Positions 45,001 through 53,863 of a stretch of 64,000 nucleotides of DNA are shown here, in pieces. The notes below the pieces were generated by a model, which worked only from the letters and a program-made list of their open reading frames with translations, was not told where the DNA came from and did not search any database. The stretch spans positions 1,302,001 to 1,366,000 of the forward strand of contig NZ_SNYV01000011.1 in NCBI RefSeq assembly GCF_004363245.1. Reading direction: 5' to 3'. The position numbers were made by a program, and so were the translations under genes. The DNA is from Sphingobacterium yanglingense. GTDB lineage: Bacteria; Bacteroidota; Bacteroidia; Sphingobacteriales; Sphingobacteriaceae. The first letter of the stretch is position 1. Each line of letters starts with the position of its first letter.

Positions 45001-45543
45001 ATCAGTGGAGATAAGATCTTTGGAGGAAACCCTAATCCGACTATTACCGGTGGTTTTAGATCAGACCTACGCTATGGTCAGTTCTCGCTATCTACATTCT
45101 TCGTGTACTCTGTAGGAAGACAGATCATCAACAAGACGCTTGCAGACCGTCTCAATCCCAATACACTATTGGCTCCTAATAGCTTACCAGATGTCAGCGA
45201 ATTTGATTTCTGGGAGCAAAGTGGCGATCAGGCAATGTATCCAGCGTATAATCCTTTCAACAAAAACAATTATATAAACTACAGCTACCAACAAACACTC
45301 TTTGTAGAAGAAGGATCCTTCCTCAGGTTAAAGAATGTACAGCTGTCCTATGAATTGCCAAGTGCCTTAATCAAGAGATTTAAACTTAAAAGGTTGAACA
45401 TATTTGGACAGATGGACAATGTATTTATCATCCAAAAATTTAACGGCCCTGATGCGGAAAATGTAGACTTCTCCGGTATAGACCGAGGTGGATTCTACCC
45501 TATCCCTAAAAAAATAACTTTTGGTCTAAATGTTCAATTATAA
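42070..45543 (+). CDS. SusC-like TonB-dependent outer-membrane receptor with STN domain (system 3)
   Basis: A 1157-residue transporter: signal region ('FTVLLFTFIFSVASSKAQ'), STN domain (about 48-115; 'MDEIIQEIRKQTGFDFIYKK'), carboxypeptidase-regulatory-like domain (about 125-200), TonB-box region 'MEDVVVIGYG', plug ('ILRDASATAIYG', 'GANGVIIVKTK') and a full barrel ending 'KKITFGLNVQL'. The ATG at 42082 is an alternative start. The STN domain connects it to FecR. SusD follows after 9 bp, and three further surface proteins complete the operon. Confidence 0.94.
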   Translation: MYSKMNLFRSYGTSIAQSKSITLRYVRCFTVLLFTFIFSVASSKAQTVKFDGKQLSMDEIIQEIRKQTGFDFIYKKQAIESFPTLSPLAIDKPLNSFLNELFKNLPVSFEIKNKTIVLKELEQPEGVCQVYGCIRNSDGQPLQGVSIKSKSKASGTSTDQEGRYLLKCGKGETITFSMVGYLSQEVKVQGSKMVDITLSTTDNMMEDVVVIGYGTRSREKVTGAISSISAKEIENLPATSFQSMLQGRVPGLNVLNFTGEPGASSIALIRGLSGSSRDGLPANTSPLYVIDGMPYSMEDMGAIPSLKGAKVTTSNIDPLSMINPDDIESIDILRDASATAIYGSRGANGVIIVKTKMGKIGKPTITFNTNLGLSSPPAFRSTLGGKLERETRMRYINKYAELDADFHTINNAAFLTDSINPFYNNATDWQKLYYRYSRIQNYTLGISGAIADQLSYRTNLGYSDEGGIMKATGYNRYTLSTNMIFKPSKSFDINLDIAGTFSEKKRGNGADQNAMGAGGNFNTSLYPTPVSDELSNFFKAFDLLDEVNQNGSVRSSLGLTYKLGDSFRFTNNLRMSYGLDERNTFKPSALNTNNKPSLNNYFGKNTTLLNEHVLTYFTSLDHHNFIVDLGFSNDRLIRSYTRTNALDGISDYMKAINGFPKERVTTIEEYSKSVRLSYFARLNYDFASKYIVSGSIRRDGSSRFGDNNRWGYFPAGAVAWNIHKEEFMKEVDWVNNMKLRLSSGVSGTEFSFDYLTQGLYDIGTAGEMYNTTTAPTYNNVISANPWYQKGLTNPDLTWEKSIDKNVGFDGMFLSNRLGVNFDFYWKESRGKLFDLALPNTSGYKMIYSNGQDVLNYGYELAIYLDLIRKSPKWKWSINMNGAINRNVLLGIGEEGKDVYLRSMERLLRVGRPLNDFYVHQTLGVYATDEDVPVNPKTGYRLTGSNTQYPFKAGDIMVADLDGDYRVGYEVSNANGDLISGDKIFGGNPNPTITGGFRSDLRYGQFSLSTFFVYSVGRQIINKTLADRLNPNTLLAPNSLPDVSEFDFWEQSGDQAMYPAYNPFNKNNYINYSYQQTLFVEEGSFLRLKNVQLSYELPSALIKRFKLKRLNIFGQMDNVFIIQKFNGPDAENVDFSGIDRGGFYPIPKKITFGLNVQL

Positions 45544-45552
45544 GCTTACACG

Positions 45553-46965
45553 ATGAAAAATATTAAAAACATAGGAATATTGCTAATGGCAATAGGCATG
45601 CTCGGTTCCTGCGAGAAGAGCTTGATCCAAGATCCAAAAACTACCATAACTGTAAATACAGCCTGGCAGAGTGAAAGTGATGTACAGGCAGAAATTGCTG
45701 CCGCATACTCGTTTTTTAGAAGTCCGTTGACAACCTATTACGCGCACTATGCCTACGGCGAATTCAGAGCTGGTGATGTTAAAACCCCAATAGCTTCCAA
45801 TCTAGAACGTAATGACTTAGGAACGGACTATTACACTATCGACAATTGGAGAGACTGGGGCAAATTCTATAGAGCAATCGCACAGTGTAATTTAATCCTC
45901 GAAAAGACAGCGACGATGGATGATGACTTGTTTAAGACGAAACAAAAAGCGTACTATCATGCTGAGGTGCGTTTCTTAAGATCATATATATATTTTTATA
46001 TGACTCGAATCTGGGGAGATGTGCCCTTAAATCTGGAAGGAGTCAATAAAAAACCGCTACCTAGGCTAGCAAAAGAAAAAATATGGGATTTTTGTATCCA
46101 AGAAGCGGAAGCAGCCTACGACGCCCTTCCACTGCAGGTCACTGTAGCGAATGAACGTGGTGTAAAGCCTACAAAAATAGCGGTATTAGCCCTTATATCC
46201 CACATTCATATGTTTAGCCGTAACTATGAAGCCGCCGAAAAAACACTTCGGCAGATACAGACAAATGAAGGTGCAGCAGGTTTGGAATTACTTCCCTTCA
46301 GTAAATTTAAGGAGGTGATTAAAGGTCGATCAAAGGAAAGCATTTTTGAGATCAACTTCAATGATAAAGAAGCGTCTACATACTCGACGTTGGGTGCAGC
46401 ATTCGCTAGGCCACCTGAAATAAAAACAAAAATTTGGGAAGCCTGTAATATTCCCGTTAAAGTAGCGGATGAATTGTTTCCTGTGGGTACCTCAGACTTG
46501 CGTGTGCAATGGGTTACAAACAGATCAAACACATTGGATATTACATTGAACAAATTCGATGTGAAGGCTCCTGATTTTACGGTCACAGCGCCTAAATACG
46601 AAGCAAATATAATCTTGTCACGCTACGCAGAAATACTGCTACTCCATGCGGAAGTACTCGCACGGAACAATAAACCCAATGAGGCGATCACTCAATTGAA
46701 TAGAGTACGAGCTAGATCAACAGCGGCTCTGTATGATGCAGCAATAGAGCCAGACCTACTAAAAGCTATTCTCAAAGAACGCCGCAAGGAATTAATTGGT
46801 GAGGGTTACCTATGGTATGATGTCGTGCGGACCGATAGGGTTCCGGAGTTCAATAGCTACATCACCGCAACTCACGTAGAGGAAGGAGCTACCTATTGGC
46901 CAGTTTCAGCCTATTCGTTTGATGGCAATCCACATATGGTACAAACTAGTTTTTGGTCTAAATAA
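45553..46965 (+). CDS. SusD/RagB-family outer-membrane lipoprotein (system 3)
   Basis: A 470-residue surface lipoprotein with lipobox 'MLGSCEKSL' (Cys near residue 20). SusD features are 'AEVRFLRSYIYFYMTRIWGD', 'VPLNLEGVNKKPLPR', 'ILLHAEVLARNNKPNEAITQ' and 'LKERRKELIGEGYLWYD'. It forms the lid over the SusC pore. It is tightly packed between susC (9 bp) and the FAS1 gene (8 bp). Confidence 0.94.
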   Translation: MKNIKNIGILLMAIGMLGSCEKSLIQDPKTTITVNTAWQSESDVQAEIAAAYSFFRSPLTTYYAHYAYGEFRAGDVKTPIASNLERNDLGTDYYTIDNWRDWGKFYRAIAQCNLILEKTATMDDDLFKTKQKAYYHAEVRFLRSYIYFYMTRIWGDVPLNLEGVNKKPLPRLAKEKIWDFCIQEAEAAYDALPLQVTVANERGVKPTKIAVLALISHIHMFSRNYEAAEKTLRQIQTNEGAAGLELLPFSKFKEVIKGRSKESIFEINFNDKEASTYSTLGAAFARPPEIKTKIWEACNIPVKVADELFPVGTSDLRVQWVTNRSNTLDITLNKFDVKAPDFTVTAPKYEANIILSRYAEILLLHAEVLARNNKPNEAITQLNRVRARSTAALYDAAIEPDLLKAILKERRKELIGEGYLWYDVVRTDRVPEFNSYITATHVEEGATYWPVSAYSFDGNPHMVQTSFWSK

Positions 46966-46973
46966 CAAAGGAT

Positions 46974-47666
46974 ATGAGAAAGATAGTATCAGTTTTATTA
47001 TGCAGTCTTATTTTACTAGCATGCAAAAAGAACTATTTCATAGAGGAAGGTATACATGTAGGAAAATTCGACATGAGCACCTACGATTTTCTAAAATCTA
47101 GACCGGATGTTTTTGACTCGTTGGTCATGGTGATCGATTATGCAGGAATGCAGGATTACTACAAAAATGAAAACATTACCCTAATGGCACCCCACAAGAA
47201 ATCGATCTATAGTATGCTAAAGACGGTAAACAATTACCTTAATACACCACTGAAGTCAACTCCCGGTTTAAAAGTTAAGGACTCTTTGCACTATACAAAA
47301 GATACCGTTCTGATGGAGGATATCGACAAAGAGGTATGGAAGTCTCTACTGCTCAGTTACACGCTGTCCAAAGGAAGAAAAGTGGCAGACTTCGCAGATC
47401 CGATTGAAGAAATCAAAAGTCTTTCAGGCGAAGCGACGCGGACTGTAATCAGAAAATCCTCGTGGCAAAACGTACAAGATGCCGGAGCAAAAACACTCAA
47501 CTACCAATTTTTTAGACCATCGCAAAGTATTGTCGGACGAATTGACACTCTGGAAGTACGTGTATTGACCTCCGATCTACAAACAACAAATGGAATTGTA
47601 CATGCACTAGATAGAACGCATGAGTTCGGTTTAACCTCTGGTATGAATGTAATAAAAGCAAAATAA
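46974..47666 (+). CDS. FAS1 (fasciclin)-domain lipoprotein (system 3)
   Basis: A 230-residue lipoprotein with signal 'LLCSLILLACKKN' (Cys near 17). The body resembles a divergent fasciclin domain: 'STYDFLKSRPDVFDSLVMVI', 'ENITLMAPHKKSIYSML' and 'TNGIVHALDRTHEF' match the conserved H1, mid and H2 regions. FAS1 domains mediate adhesion or ligand binding. In Bacteroidota such lipoproteins often follow susD and are presumed accessory surface subunits. One base separates its stop from the next start. Confidence 0.78.
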   Translation: MRKIVSVLLCSLILLACKKNYFIEEGIHVGKFDMSTYDFLKSRPDVFDSLVMVIDYAGMQDYYKNENITLMAPHKKSIYSMLKTVNNYLNTPLKSTPGLKVKDSLHYTKDTVLMEDIDKEVWKSLLLSYTLSKGRKVADFADPIEEIKSLSGEATRTVIRKSSWQNVQDAGAKTLNYQFFRPSQSIVGRIDTLEVRVLTSDLQTTNGIVHALDRTHEFGLTSGMNVIKAK

Positions 47667-47667
47667 C

Positions 47668-48597
47668 ATGAAAAAGAAAACTGCAGGAATAATAATGAGC
47701 GGGATATTATGTAGCGCAATTGCGTTGATCTGCTCCTTAGGAAATATCTCTTGTTATAAAGGAAAAGAAGGTTATATCGCCGATTCCATTATGTATACAC
47801 CACGATTGATTACGATCATACCGGGTAAAACGCAGATATTATCTCCTTCATTAAATGGAAATGGATCGTCCAAGCCGCTGACTATCTCTATCCACAAAAT
47901 ACACGGCGTATCTGACGGACAAGACTATACGCAACAGTTTCTCCAAGAAGTACCAGTAACAGAATGGATAGCAGAATATACAAGAAAAGAGAAAACAATT
48001 GAAGAGGTCTTAAAAAAGCGAAAAGATGTGATGCGCCCCCTTCTGGAAATGAACCCAGTCTCAGGAAGGATAACCGTTAATGAAATCCGTGAAAATGGTA
48101 TTCTGCCTGTAGGTGATTTTTGGCTTGATATTAAAATCAAAAATATATCAGGAGAACTGATATCTAAAAAAGCAATAAAGCTGACCACTAGAGCATACAA
48201 TACGCATATGGTAAGTATACCACGAGTAGGTGGAGAGATTAAATCTGCTGATGTAAAAGTGGTTAGAAAAGGTGATGGCACAGCGCTAAATGTAAAGGTT
48301 ATAGAGAGTGATGGCACGGTAATCCCACTAGATTCATTAACTTATATGCTGGATAAATCTATGACATTCGATGCCTTTAAAAATTTTGGCAAGTCTGTCA
48401 AAGATGGCGTAAGCACCTATCAAGTGCTTTTCCCTTGGCCCGAATTTGGTAACCAGAGAATATTTATGCAACGCGAACAGATTATCAAAGATCCTGTAAC
48501 TGGAGAGAGTAAAAAAGAAACCAAGTACTATTTCGATTTTACTTTTAATATAATACCTTCGGGAAATTGGGATATGACTATTGAACTCAAAAAGTAA
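47668..48597 (+). CDS. DUF5007-like lipoprotein (system 3)
   Basis: A 309-residue exported protein. A hydrophobic signal is followed by a Cys ('LGNISCYKGKEGY'), a probable lipidation site. Predicted beta-rich body with 'GKTQILSPSLNGNGSSKPLT', a charged helix ('KEKTIEEVLKKRKDV') and 'FNIIPSGNWDMTIELKK' at the end. The pattern and its position after a FAS1 gene fit DUF5007, which has no assigned function. It is likely a further surface component of the SusCD complex. Confidence 0.65.
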   Translation: MKKKTAGIIMSGILCSAIALICSLGNISCYKGKEGYIADSIMYTPRLITIIPGKTQILSPSLNGNGSSKPLTISIHKIHGVSDGQDYTQQFLQEVPVTEWIAEYTRKEKTIEEVLKKRKDVMRPLLEMNPVSGRITVNEIRENGILPVGDFWLDIKIKNISGELISKKAIKLTTRAYNTHMVSIPRVGGEIKSADVKVVRKGDGTALNVKVIESDGTVIPLDSLTYMLDKSMTFDAFKNFGKSVKDGVSTYQVLFPWPEFGNQRIFMQREQIIKDPVTGESKKETKYYFDFTFNIIPSGNWDMTIELKK

Positions 48598-48606
48598 ACT
48601 TAATAA

Positions 48607-50946
48607 ATGAGATTTTTCTTCAGCCTACTAGCTTTATTAAATGTATTCTCTACGTATGGACAGGGAAAAGGCCCTGAATATATAGAATCACAATTTAATC
48701 AATCTTCTAAGATCTATAATGAATGGGTATACTGCCATGTCAATAAAAATGATTTTACAGCAAATGAAGACTTATTTTTTCAAGCTTATGTTTTAAGGGA
48801 GGGGGATAACTTCCCCTCTCCTTTTGCCAGCAATCTAATTGTCGATATTATCAACGAACAAGGCAATGTCGTACTACAAAAAATATTCTATATCGAAAAC
48901 GGAATTGCACCAGGGCAAATCTTCATCTCCAACCTTCCTTCTGGAAAGTATAAATTTGTTGCCTATACCAACTGGATGCGAAACTTTATCAATAAAAACG
49001 CCTTCACAACTGCATTTAATGTAATAAAAGAACAGGAACAAAGCCGTTCCAATTTCACTACCAATGAACTAAATGTACGCTTACATGCGGAAGGAAACAC
49101 TTCTTTGGCCGGTGTAGAACAAAAGTGGTATGTCGCATTGGAAAATTGGAATAACGAATTGGTGAAGATAGAAATAGTAGATGATAAAGACCAGATAAAA
49201 GCGACGCTAGACCTAAGCAAACAACTCAGCACATTCTTCTTCGCTCCAGATCCTGCTAGGGTATACAAATGCAATATACTTTCCAAAGATGGAAAATTAT
49301 TAAAACGTGTTGCATTACCAATTAACGAATCGGGGGTAGTACTGGCTGCAAACATATTTGAGCCGCAGTATATCTCACTCCAAATAACGAAAAGAAAAGA
49401 AGATATCTCTTCAGACCCCTATTACTTAGCCATTCATGGAAAGGGTAAACTCTTTAAATTACAACAAATCAACGCCTCCAAATCAATAGCAAACATTAAA
49501 ATACCGACAAATGAGCTAAAGTCAGGAATTTATCATGCATCCCTATTCAGTACAGAAGGTCAATTGCTCGCAGAAAGGCCATTTTTCGTAGCTTTAAAAA
49601 GTGATAGTGAAGCAAAATGGGATATTATTCGAGAAGGCGATAAATTGATAATCGCTCCAAAGAAGGACGATATTGACAAAAAAAGTTGGACTTATTCTCT
49701 GACCTTTATTCCCAACAAAATAGCATATAGGCAATTTGATCTAGATGCATTTGCATACTTCTTTAAGGATATCGATCTGGGTTGGACTGACAATCTTCAT
49801 TTTGCAAAAGATGCATTCAAAAGCAATCTTGAAGAAATGGATCAACTACTGCAGTTGTACTACAGTCGGCAGTTTTCTTGGTCTACGGTAGTCTCACAAA
49901 ACGATGCTGATTTTGATAACGACTATGAAAGAGGGTTTACGATTAAAGGTGGGGTAATCGGCTTTAAGCAGGAAGATATCGACAAGGGGACGGCCATACT
50001 TAACTCTATCGACAATTCTTTTTCACTCACAAGCAGCCTAGATAAAAATGGAAAATTTCAATTCGATAAATTACACTTAATAGACTCCTCTAAAATCTCA
50101 TTGCACACGGAAGTCACGAGGGGCAAAAAGTGGGATAGAAAATGGAGTTTGGATACCGTTGCATATAGCTTTCCAAAACAATTATCAACTCCCTTCTACG
50201 TACGCAATTTATCATTAGGTTCAGCCTTAAATGAGACTCCACCAATAAAACAGTACCATTTGGAAGAAGTCCAGGCTAAAATGAAATTGAAAACAAACCG
50301 GAATATCTATGCAGGGGTCAATGATGATGTTTTTTTGATTAATGAGCAGAGCTTTAAGAAGTACAATTCCATAATTGATGTGCTGCGTTCCCGCTTTATG
50401 ATTCAAATCAATGAATTGAATATGGGAGCGCTAGAAATTAAATTTAGAGGCGGGATGTTAACGATGGATCCATCAGGAGGGCTTCAAACCAATAATCCCG
50501 CCCTCGTAGTCGATGGTATGATCGTCAACGATATGAATTTGCTTCGCGACCTACAGATCACGGATCTAGAAGAAATAGCCATCAATAAAGATGGAATAAA
50601 CTTGTTGGGACCAGCAGGATCTAACGGTGCAATATTTCTTAAAACAAGATCTAGACCTCTTAATTTTGATGTTAACCAAGATAGCGGTGGTCAGGCAAAA
50701 TTTAGGTATTTCATAACTAAAGGATACACGCTACCAAAGCCCTTTAAAGCATTAAAAGTAGACAAAACGCTACCGAATGATATATCTTGTCTACACTGGG
50801 AGTATGGTAAAATATCGGCTATCAAAGATAGAATTGAAATCAATATACAAGACTTCCCATCGCAGTTTGTGGGAATTATTCAAGCTATTGACAACCAAGG
50901 AACCATCATCAGCCAAACCTATAGTACAGACCATAGTTTTAAATAG
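48607..50946 (+). CDS. Large exported protein with MG2-like and receptor-plug-like domains, no barrel (system 3)
   Basis: A 779-residue protein with a signal peptide (1-18, 'NVFSTYGQG'). The N-terminal part resembles an MG2 / alpha-2-macroglobulin-type beta-domain ('FTANEDLFFQAYVLREGDN', 'LPSGKYKFVAYTNWMRNF'). Central beta-domains follow. At about 590-690 a segment resembles a TonB receptor plug ('NNPALVVDGMIVNDMN', 'GSNGAIFLKTRSR'). No beta-barrel follows; the protein ends about 90 residues later. It may be a periplasmic or surface adaptor for the SusC transporter. It is the last gene of the operon, ending before a perfect hairpin. Confidence 0.75.
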   Translation: MRFFFSLLALLNVFSTYGQGKGPEYIESQFNQSSKIYNEWVYCHVNKNDFTANEDLFFQAYVLREGDNFPSPFASNLIVDIINEQGNVVLQKIFYIENGIAPGQIFISNLPSGKYKFVAYTNWMRNFINKNAFTTAFNVIKEQEQSRSNFTTNELNVRLHAEGNTSLAGVEQKWYVALENWNNELVKIEIVDDKDQIKATLDLSKQLSTFFFAPDPARVYKCNILSKDGKLLKRVALPINESGVVLAANIFEPQYISLQITKRKEDISSDPYYLAIHGKGKLFKLQQINASKSIANIKIPTNELKSGIYHASLFSTEGQLLAERPFFVALKSDSEAKWDIIREGDKLIIAPKKDDIDKKSWTYSLTFIPNKIAYRQFDLDAFAYFFKDIDLGWTDNLHFAKDAFKSNLEEMDQLLQLYYSRQFSWSTVVSQNDADFDNDYERGFTIKGGVIGFKQEDIDKGTAILNSIDNSFSLTSSLDKNGKFQFDKLHLIDSSKISLHTEVTRGKKWDRKWSLDTVAYSFPKQLSTPFYVRNLSLGSALNETPPIKQYHLEEVQAKMKLKTNRNIYAGVNDDVFLINEQSFKKYNSIIDVLRSRFMIQINELNMGALEIKFRGGMLTMDPSGGLQTNNPALVVDGMIVNDMNLLRDLQITDLEEIAINKDGINLLGPAGSNGAIFLKTRSRPLNFDVNQDSGGQAKFRYFITKGYTLPKPFKALKVDKTLPNDISCLHWEYGKISAIKDRIEINIQDFPSQFVGIIQAIDNQGTIISQTYSTDHSFK

Positions 50947-50960
50947 AAGAATGAAATCAA

Positions 50961-50983
50961 GGTACAGTAACGATTACTGTACC
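50961..50983. terminator. Bidirectional hairpin between converging genes
   Basis: A perfect 10-bp stem GGTACAGTAA / TTACTGTACC with a 3-nt loop between the system 3 operon end and the DUF4303 gene end. Neither side has a long T-run. Confidence 0.55.
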
Positions 50984-50993
50984 TACCTTACTA

Positions 50994-51599
50994 TTATGAA
51001 TTACGCCAACTCTTCATCCACTCCAGATATTCTTGTCGATAAGGATTATCGTTCAATAGGGTAATCATCTCCCGCAGTTTGGTTCGATCATACTCATAAT
51101 CCGTGACCGAGAACATTAAGAAGATATCTTTGCCAGCTAGATTGTTGAAAAAATTCTCCTGTTTTAATTTCAATAGGACATCAATACAGGTTTGATACAA
51201 AGTCTGCTGAAACTCTACGAACTCTTCGTCTTCCTCATCTTCGTCCTCACTATCTTCCTCTTCATAACTTTCGTCCGGATTATCCCAAAAATCTCCTTCA
51301 ATTGCATCGTACAGTTTACTACATATTTCATTAAACTCTGCATCTGCCCCATCGGCTTCATAACGCCACTCGGCCGGTTCAAAGGTATAATATACGATAT
51401 CGTTTTGAGGTGCCGTCGCCAGAAACTCCAGGGTATTGGTTGACGGACAAACCGTCATCGCCCCCTCGTCACTGTATAGTGCAAAAGCGTAAATTCCTTC
51501 GTCAGCATGATCAGTCACCATTTCCTGAAAAGCTTTACGCGTTGCAGCTTCTATCTCTACTGCTAACTTTTTAAAATCAAAATCCTTTTTTTCCGTCAT
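50994..51599 (-). CDS. DUF4303-family protein
   Basis: A 201-residue cytoplasmic protein. N-terminal 'FKKLAVEIEAATRKAFQEM' and 'DEGIYAFALYSDEGAMTVCP', central 'YTFEPAEWRYE', and C-terminal 'RTKLREMITLLNDNPYRQEY' fit DUF4303. The function is unknown; members occur as single genes and in immunity-gene arrays of polymorphic toxin loci. A run of about 14 acidic residues in the middle ('EEEDSEDEDEEDEE') is a notable insertion. It converges on the system 3 operon. Confidence 0.75.
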   Translation of the reverse strand: MTEKKDFDFKKLAVEIEAATRKAFQEMVTDHADEGIYAFALYSDEGAMTVCPSTNTLEFLATAPQNDIVYYTFEPAEWRYEADGADAEFNEICSKLYDAIEGDFWDNPDESYEEEDSEDEDEEDEEFVEFQQTLYQTCIDVLLKLKQENFFNNLAGKDIFLMFSVTDYEYDRTKLREMITLLNDNPYRQEYLEWMKSWRNS

Positions 51600-51774
51600 T
51601 GTAAGTTACATTTATATCCGATCAGACACCGTTATTGCCCCTCCAAAAATTACATGCATATCCTTTGGTATTACCAATAGCCTTCAAATCTGCTTTCACT
51701 ATATAAAACAATATTAAACACTAATCCTTAAAAAGGCAATCCCAATTATCAGCTATAAATTAAAAAAGATATTC

Positions 51775-51800
51775 CTCTAAATACGCCTAAGCAAACTGTC
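51775..51800 (+). repeat. Short third copy of the gene-end repeat
   Basis: The segment around AAATACGCCTAAGCAAACTGTC matches 12684-12708 with few changes. Only about 25 bp of the repeat is recognisable here. Confidence 0.4.
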
Positions 51801-51889
51801 TTTTCAAACTGTAGTATAGGGCTCCAATGTAACCTTTTTGTTGATATTAAAATTCGTCATACTATCGGAGTCAGTTTTAACGTTATATC

Positions 51890-51960
51890 AGTATTCATAA
51901 TTTAGGTTAATAATTGGTTAGTTAAAAAGACCTGTAGCTCCCCGCTTCAGGTCTTTTTTG
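51890..51960 (+). ncRNA. 71-bp repeated element with terminator hairpin, copy A (candidate small RNA)
   Basis: Nearly identical to 61454-61524: an AT-rich 5' part, then a hairpin AAAGACCTG/CAGGTCTTT closed by a CTCCCCGCT loop region and a TTTTTT run on the plus strand. No plus-strand gene lies directly upstream that would need a terminator. It lies in the 51600-52097 gap, which holds no clear gene. Confidence 0.5.
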
Positions 51961-52039
51961 TGGAATGACCGGAACGCCAACTGGCATATGATCGACAAAG
52001 GCTCTGCACTAATACTCGCAATTGTAGATTGGTAACCTG

Positions 52040-52089
52040 TTAGATAAAAAAGGCCAGCTTATTAATACAAGCTGGCCTTTTTTATCTAA
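52040..52089. terminator. Bidirectional terminator with 21-bp perfect stem
   Basis: The arms 52040-52060 and 52069-52089 are fully complementary around an 8-nt loop, with A-runs and T-runs at both ends. It ends the system 4 operon on the minus strand. Confidence 0.85.
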
Positions 52090-52097
52090 TCAAGTGA

Positions 52098-53855
52098 CTA
52101 TTTGATAGAGACATCTGCTCCCATCACTCTTTTATTGGATCGGGAAACACTGTTCTGATCTATAAGCAACTTCGCTGCTTCTAGCCCTTGTAAGTTATTA
52201 GCTAGGATCTCTAACTGTAGCGCCGATAAACCCTCGGTCGTAGCAGCCGAAGTACCTTTGAGAGGAAATGTTTCTCCAAAGCCTCCGTTTTGTCCAAATG
52301 CAGCGAACGAAGTTTTCGGATCAAACGGAATAGGAGTTGTCTTACCATCAGCATCTAGTACCTGAGAGCCCAGTATGGATGCTGTAACGGAATAACCAGC
52401 ATAGGCACTCCCCCCCATATCTGGCCAACTCCCGCCCAGATTGCCTGACACGATAGAATTATAAATATGAAGATTGTTATTATTGGCAGATGAGTTGTGA
52501 ATCCCTACCCCACCGGTAGCGGTGGCAGTAATCCCTGCTTCATTGCCCGAAACGGTCGAATTGATCAGATGGAAAGTGGTGGCACCATACAATGCTATAC
52601 CTCCACCAAAACTAGCACCTCCAGCTTTATTACCATAGATTGTAGAGTTGACGATATAAAACAGCGATTTCTCACGTGCGTAAATCCCACCTCCTACGGC
52701 ATTATTACCAAATATTCCACAGGTATTTTTAGCGATGGTAACATTGTAAAGTATATTGACACTTTCGACAGCCGTATTCAGACTATACAGCCCCGCCCCT
52801 ACACCACCGATTCGATTTCCTACAATCTCTGAATCGTACATCACAAGACGAGATCCGTCATTCCAAATACCACCACCATTGGAAGCAGCTATGGTCGTAT
52901 AATTATTCTTGACGGATACGTGATCCATAGTAACATCGGCCTGTGCTGTTAAATAGATACCTGCGGCATGATTAGCTGAGCCGTTATCAATTACAGAAAC
53001 ATTGGTCAATTGTACTTTTGCTTTAGAAACAAACAAGCCGCCACCATATTGCCTGCTAACTGTGGTACCTGAAGCACTGACAGAACCTGTCCCCCCTGCC
53101 ATGCCTTTGGTAATCGTAATTCCACTCAACTCGACGTGTTGGCCCTGGGATTTGGGTGCAATAACGGTAACAACATGGATAGATTTATTATTACCACTGA
53201 ACTCGGTTTTATGTAGCTTAGGATCCGCAACAGCTCCACTAGCGGCTTGAGCAGCATATCCTCCTATGAGATGTACATTCTCCGCAACCTCAAAAGTAGC
53301 ATCCTGAGCCGAGGTGCCCCCTGTCAATATCTTGGTTGGAATGTATGTCCCTGCAGCAATATGAATATAGTCTCCATTTACAGCTTCATCCAATGCTTTA
53401 TGAAGCGATGTTGCATTACTCCAAGAGAGCCCGTCGGCAGAATCCGGCCCATCTACACGTACATAAAAATGTCGAGTAACATCTGGTACAGGATCTCCTG
53501 CAGCTTGCTTAATCTCTATCTCGGTCTGCACAGCATCGGTGATATAAGCAATGACTTTACCCACGCGGGTAGTAAGGTCTCGATTTCGTGCTGTAATAAT
53601 TCCTACTTTTTCGGAAGATGTACCATTGGGCTTAACAAAAGTTAGCCAATTAGCATCTGTTTTCAACCGAAAAGGTAAATTACTCTTCACATCTACCCAA
53701 AGGGTATCTAAAATATTGGCAGCATCCAAAGATGCGCTACTAAAGCTAATATCACCTGCTGTTGGAGTAAAACTCTCGATATCTATTTCTTTACAAGAGA
53801 TAAGACTAAACAAGCCACAAATAACTATTAAAAAACTCTTTACTATACGATTCAT
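52098..53855 (-). CDS. BACON-domain and right-handed beta-helix surface lipoprotein (system 4)
   Basis: A 585-residue lipoprotein with lipobox 'GLFSLISCKE' (Cys near 21). A BACON-type Ig domain at about 35-125 ('LPFRLKTDANWLTFVKPNG') is followed by 'DGLSWSNATSLHKALDEAV' and a long right-handed beta-helix of the pectate-lyase / choice-of-anchor type with repeated 'GGGIYAREKSLFYIVNSTIY' coils. BACON domains bind glycans or mucin, and beta-helices bind or cleave polysaccharides; no catalytic residues can be assigned by eye. It is the last gene of the operon, 8 bp after the NAGPA gene. Confidence 0.8.
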   Translation of the reverse strand: MNRIVKSFLIVICGLFSLISCKEIDIESFTPTAGDISFSSASLDAANILDTLWVDVKSNLPFRLKTDANWLTFVKPNGTSSEKVGIITARNRDLTTRVGKVIAYITDAVQTEIEIKQAAGDPVPDVTRHFYVRVDGPDSADGLSWSNATSLHKALDEAVNGDYIHIAAGTYIPTKILTGGTSAQDATFEVAENVHLIGGYAAQAASGAVADPKLHKTEFSGNNKSIHVVTVIAPKSQGQHVELSGITITKGMAGGTGSVSASGTTVSRQYGGGLFVSKAKVQLTNVSVIDNGSANHAAGIYLTAQADVTMDHVSVKNNYTTIAASNGGGIWNDGSRLVMYDSEIVGNRIGGVGAGLYSLNTAVESVNILYNVTIAKNTCGIFGNNAVGGGIYAREKSLFYIVNSTIYGNKAGGASFGGGIALYGATTFHLINSTVSGNEAGITATATGGVGIHNSSANNNNLHIYNSIVSGNLGGSWPDMGGSAYAGYSVTASILGSQVLDADGKTTPIPFDPKTSFAAFGQNGGFGETFPLKGTSAATTEGLSALQLEILANNLQGLEAAKLLIDQNSVSRSNKRVMGADVSIK

Positions 53856-53863
53856 AACCTATG

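Noticed and set aside
51961..52035. Plus-strand frame ending 'MIDKGSALILAIVDW' just before the 21-bp terminator, like another gene tail
   Set aside because: Only 24 codons, no recognised family, and upstream it runs into the repeated hairpin; kept out of the feature list.
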